Assembly (NCBI RefSeq): GCF_040954835.1
Contig: NC_090697.1
Location: 15,244,001 to 15,308,000, forward strand
From: Lepisosteus oculatus
Lineage: Eukaryota > Chordata > Actinopteri > Semionotiformes > Lepisosteidae
Length of the DNA: 64,000 nucleotides
Reading direction: 5' to 3'
This document shows positions 59,609-64,000 of this stretch, one piece after another. Made by a program: the position numbers and the translations under genes. How positions within the stretch are numbered: the first letter of the stretch is position 1; the number at the start of each line of letters is the position of its first letter. The notes under the pieces are model-generated. The model did no database searches. It worked only from the letters and a program-made list of their open reading frames with translations, and had not been told where the DNA came from.

Positions 59609-62600
59609 ATGGAATATAAGTGACTGTGTATCTGAAGAAAGGCCTGAAACACACCTGGTTCTAGTCAGTCTTTTTTGAGTAAATTATGGAGTTCTTAAAT
59701 GTTGGTGAACTAGATTTTACTACAATTTTCATTTTTATGAAATAAGATGCTTTTCAGAAAAAAAGTTATGTCTGTGTTTGGGTGCACTCCAGAAACCATG
59801 CCAAGAAAGAAAAGACTGTTGTGAACCCTTTACGAATATTGTGCATTGTCTGGAAAGTGAAACTAGATCACAGCAGAATCTACTGCTGTGTTGTTAAACG
59901 AACAGTTTTGAACTGTAGCAGCAAAGAGATTAGTCAATACAAAGCTATTGCAACTATTTAAGGTGTAGTACTGTACTGTGACTGTTGACAAACATAATAC
60001 ATTATCTTTCAAGCGAAAACAGATGGCTGTGACAAAGGTTTTGATAACTGCTAAGAATTTATGTATGGTACACTTCTTTAAATGGTACAAGGTTTATAGA
60101 GCTACTCAGGGGTAGAGAAATGTACCACATACCAATGCAAAAATATGAAATTTTGTGTACTGTCGTTTGAACCAAACCGCCGTGTAAATATTTTGATGCA
60201 CCCATGCATAAAAATCATCTTGAGAAAGATATCCACATTTAGGATGTCTCTTATGGCTTAAGAGATGTTTAGTACTTTAACCATTAAGATTGGGTTGAGA
60301 AAAAATAGTGTAATTATGCTATATTAAATACCTGCTACCACATACTTGCTAATGTGTTCCATAAATGTATTTATTAAACCCAAAGTGGGTTTGAAAACTG
60401 AGTTAATTCTCCTATCTTTTTTTTTAATATAGTTGTTGCCTAGATTTTGGTTTAGTAAACAGTCATGGAACTCATTGTCAAGTTTGTGAGATTTATTTTA
60501 GGTTGAACTTTAAAATGTGTACCTTCTGCACAAGACTTTAGTGATTTGATCATTTGAAACGGTATGACCTTAAGACACTAATTTGCTATACATCATAAGG
60601 AGTTTGTGAAAAGTATTTTTTAGGGGACATTTTGTGTAAATATAAAATTGAATCCCTGTCTTGTCTGGTATGGTCCTCTTGGAACAACAATCGCAAAAGC
60701 CTTTGGGAAATAATTTGTTATAAAAAAAAAGACAGGCAGTGAAACGTGAAAATTTATGTATTGAACTCACAGGTAATCTTTAGTGCACAAGAAATCTTTT
60801 TAATTGCTGTTAAATTGATAGTCAGTGTATTAAAAAATAAATTATCGCAACACCTGTCTAATTCATTAAGGACAAAACTGTGGTATGTGTACCTGAATTT
60901 AAAATATCGAAAAAGGTTCAGACTGTGCAGCATCTGAACAGAGTCTATTCACTGGACAGGGTTTCAGAGTTTGTTTACTTTTTGGTTTCATCTATCAATC
61001 ATAGCAAAATAAAGTTAGTAGAATAGGGTTTTTAATGCTAGCAACATTTGTTGTCTTGTTCTTTTCAGTCTTTGTTACCATAGTAGTAGTAATAAGAAAG
61101 GTTACAAAAGATAGATCAGTTCAGACCATTTAGCTTTTTTGGTTGCCAGTAGCTAATTGATCCAAAAATCCTAAGATCTTATCAAGTAACATGTCTGAGT
61201 CGCTCATACTACACTTCCCCAAACCTTTTTGTAAACAAATGACACCTGTTCTCAGTATTCAGTGCACTTTTACATAGTTTCCAGTTCTCTTCACATTGTA
61301 TTTCACAGCTGATCAGAAAAAAATCTATCAAACCAAAAGTAACAAAGGAGGATAAGTTATTTTATCACTGGCATGTTTCTGGTCTCTTTTTTAATACGGT
61401 GGTCAAAAGTGTTATACCTATTTGCCCAGTTAAATTCAAATGTGGATAGCATTTTTTTTTCTAGTGTTCACCTGACATGCTGCTGTTCACACATATATAC
61501 CAATATGGCTGCACAGTTGCCGCTTTGTTCTCACATTGCAAACAGACTCTGTTGGCAAGCATTACACTGACTTCATCATCATAATATTACGCCTGGCCAC
61601 AGCAGCTTCGCAACACAAGAATGTGTGCTTCTGGAACTAATCTAAATGTTTATGACTACCTTTTTTCAAATGCAATATTAATTTTAAAAATTGTTCATTG
61701 TTCATTTATAGGGAAAGCATCCACTTACTCTTAAAGCTTGATTTATTTTTCCACGTTTTTTTACTTCTGTTTTTATGTGTTAAAATTGAAACTTTTTTAG
61801 CCACACAACTTCCAACTTTTAAAATGGAGTTTAAATATATCTAGTATAATAGAGCATTTCAAAAGTTTTTTCAATCCATTTTAATTTTAATCTCCCTAGT
61901 GGACCATACAATTTTCACTAGGAATTTAGAATGTCGGCATAGGTTTTCAAGTGGAACTAAATTCATTTGCTGTATCACAGCAGTGCCATAATTAGTGAAA
62001 AGGTACATGTATCACTAGACATTATCATGCTGTGTAATTCCTTTTTTTTGTGCCAACATAAAGTATTTGTAAAGATACCTTTAGTGAAACCAGAAAATAG
62101 GTTATGCCATTAAATTTAAATGATTATACCACATCAAAACAGGTAGAATCCCTAATGTAACAGGAAAGGAAAAAAGCAAAGCACATTTTTCATCTTGCAT
62201 GGTGACCCTGATTTGGAAATACAGTGTGACCAAATTTACTGAACAAATGTGGCTTATGGTTTAATGATGATTAGAATAGATATATAAAACCTCAAATATA
62301 GTTTCCAATTTATCTGACGGCAGTTTTATATTGACTTTATTGCAGTCACAAAATAAACAGTTTTATTAGGTATTTATATGAATATTTCAGTTTATTTACT
62401 ACAGTATAGTAGAAAGACCAGAATTATTCTTTGTGTTCTTCATTTTTTCTTTTCCAAAGAAAAAAGGTTATTTTTTTATGTTTTTAATGTCTTTGAAGTG
62501 TATATTTTTACATGGCTACAGTTACAGGTTAGCAAAATGCACAGCTGTATACAGTAAATGTGAATCGCTTTAGTTAAATGAGTTTAATTAAATTTAAGAA

Positions 62601-64000
62601 AAATCAGTTGTGTTCAAGCTGTGTGTGTCTGTTCATAACAGGACAAAACACTGCAAGACAATTAGCATTACTGTAGGCTTTGTCATGTACAGAAAAGTTA
62701 AAATTCCCAACTCTGTTTTAATTGAAAATAGATGTTGTGACTATTCATAAAACAGACACCAGAAGTAGAGGATACAAATGGAAATGAAAGTACAGGCTTA
62801 TTCAAGCAAAAAGAGAAATGGGGAAATGCAGTATAGAGTGCTTTAAAGAGAGGTTGAGTTTTTCCGCTGTACCAAGTCTCAAAGCATTGTAGGTTAAGCA
62901 CCAGTATTTACAGGTTTCAGTGTGCTATAGCCATACTATTGAATACATTCACATTGTATGAGTATGGACTCAGGATATTAATAAATGTTTGCAATCGACA
63001 TTTCATTTGATGAACCTTTTCATTTCTTCATTTTATTTCTTCAGCATAACATTTTTACCATATCTGTAATGGAGTCCTGTTTCTTCTTATATATATTTTT
63101 TTATTTTATCAGTTTCCTCAAAAACACTTCTCAAATTTGTCTGAGGAATGTTTCATAGAGCAGAAACGAAGGGTTGCACAATATGTTGAACTTGGTCACA
63201 TCTGGAGGGCTTCCTCAATTCCTCAGATTAAGGACAAGAGGGATCTTTTTGATAGATTTTAAATAATATAGTAAAAAAATAAACAGCTGATATTATTCTA
63301 AAAAAAACTGAGTGCACTCACAATAAAACATGAAGCAAGGCAAGAAGCTCGTATTAAGGGGTCCATTAAGAAGCATGCTGTGAAAAAGCAGCACTGAAAC
63401 ATATGAATGTTTAAACCCATGCTAACGTCACCAAACTAAACATCATCATCCTAATTCCTTGCGTTTATATAGAAATTTTAATCCCGAAGAATTTCAAAGC
63501 TTCTTAAATGTAGTAGGAGATCCGCTTTATCACTGAAGTACAGCATCCAGCTGGGTTGATTTTGTATTAGTATGTATTCGACGTTATGGGTTTGAAAGCA
63601 GTTTTAAAATAGGAGCTCCTTTGGTGCTGAAAACTGATTGGAGTAGCTGTTCTTACAGTCCTTCATGTTAACATAGAATGGATCAGACAAGCAAATTGTA
63701 ATTCAGAAAGAGTCGGAGGAGAAGACCCAGCTATTCATGCAGGTGACATATTAAGATCCTGGAAGAGCATCAATTCATCAGCTTTGTCATCAGCTGTAAT
63801 GTGCTCGAGGGAGAAAACAAGCAATAAGGGACAAAAAATGACAACAGCTTATTGTTTTGAAAATGACAGCAAAATAAAACCGCTCCAGACAACACTGTAT
63901 CTTTCAACATTGTTTTGAGTGATTAGCAAATGCTTGTGGAGCTGCAATGTGCATGTGAAAAAATGTTCATTCGATCTTCTGAATCTTTGTGCAGCACTAG
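59609..64000. other. cep43 3' UTR and downstream sequence
   Basis: AT-rich, no coding motif. An L2- or SINE-like tail on the minus strand lies at about 63450-63570 (ccttgcgtttatatag...). No start of a third gene is visible before the window ends. Confidence 0.6.
61008..62357 (+). promoter_or_regulatory. candidate polyadenylation signals downstream of cep43
   Basis: AATAAA hexamers occur at 61008-61013 and 62352-62357, about 1.4 and 2.7 kb after the stop codon at 59606-59608. This implies a long AT-rich 3' UTR in which I see no other gene. Confidence 0.4.

Noticed and set aside
1..64000. CRISPR arrays, operons, ribosome-binding sites, phage or plasmid features
   Set aside because: None present; introns, SINEs and LINEs show this is vertebrate nuclear DNA.

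Overview
This window looks like nuclear DNA of a vertebrate, most likely a non-teleost ray-finned fish of the gar, bowfin or bichir kind. That placement is an inference. It rests on a fish-like repeat set (5S rRNA-headed SINEs, tRNA-headed SINEs, CR1/L2-type and RTE-type LINEs, many Tc1 relics), on large introns, and on two genes whose proteins closely resemble vertebrate families. Nothing bacterial, organellar or viral-episomal is visible. There are two protein-coding genes, both on the + strand.

Positions 1-22,600 are gene-free and rich in repeats. They hold a tRNA-headed SINE family, 5S-SINE and L2 tails, a decayed LINE (about 6.1-8.7 kb), a solo LTR with a clean 5-bp target duplication (10,263-10,592), a Gypsy integrase fragment, several Tc1-like relics, an RTE-like LINE fragment and, at 21,301-21,833, a very small LTR element. 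That element has two 235-bp LTRs, a primer-binding site and a purine tract, and only 62 bp of internal DNA. Its LTRs carry a tRNA-like Pol III promoter.

Positions 22,690-26,088 encode a complete four-coding-exon short-chain dehydrogenase resembling D-beta-hydroxybutyrate dehydrogenase (BDH1, SDR9C). It has the full catalytic set but a hydrophobic, probably membrane-inserted N-terminus.

Positions 29,206-59,608 encode the centrosomal protein Cep43 (FOP, FGFR1OP). I could place 18 core coding exons and three candidate cassette exons. The protein keeps the N-terminal dimerisation and LisH regions, the IPRYKG block, the acidic SFFDDP block and the conserved C-terminus of human FOP. It also contains a two-loop EF-hand region, encoded by four exons, that I do not find in the human protein as I know it. 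The introns hold a 1.6-kb Tc1 element with long terminal inverted repeats, two large SINEs and several other repeats.

Positions 59,609-64,000 are 3' UTR and intergenic sequence. The two genes have no evident functional link; they are simply neighbours. The most unusual items are the miniature LTR element with a tRNA-like LTR, a repeat family with a hammerhead-ribozyme-like core, and the EF-hand insertion in cep43.
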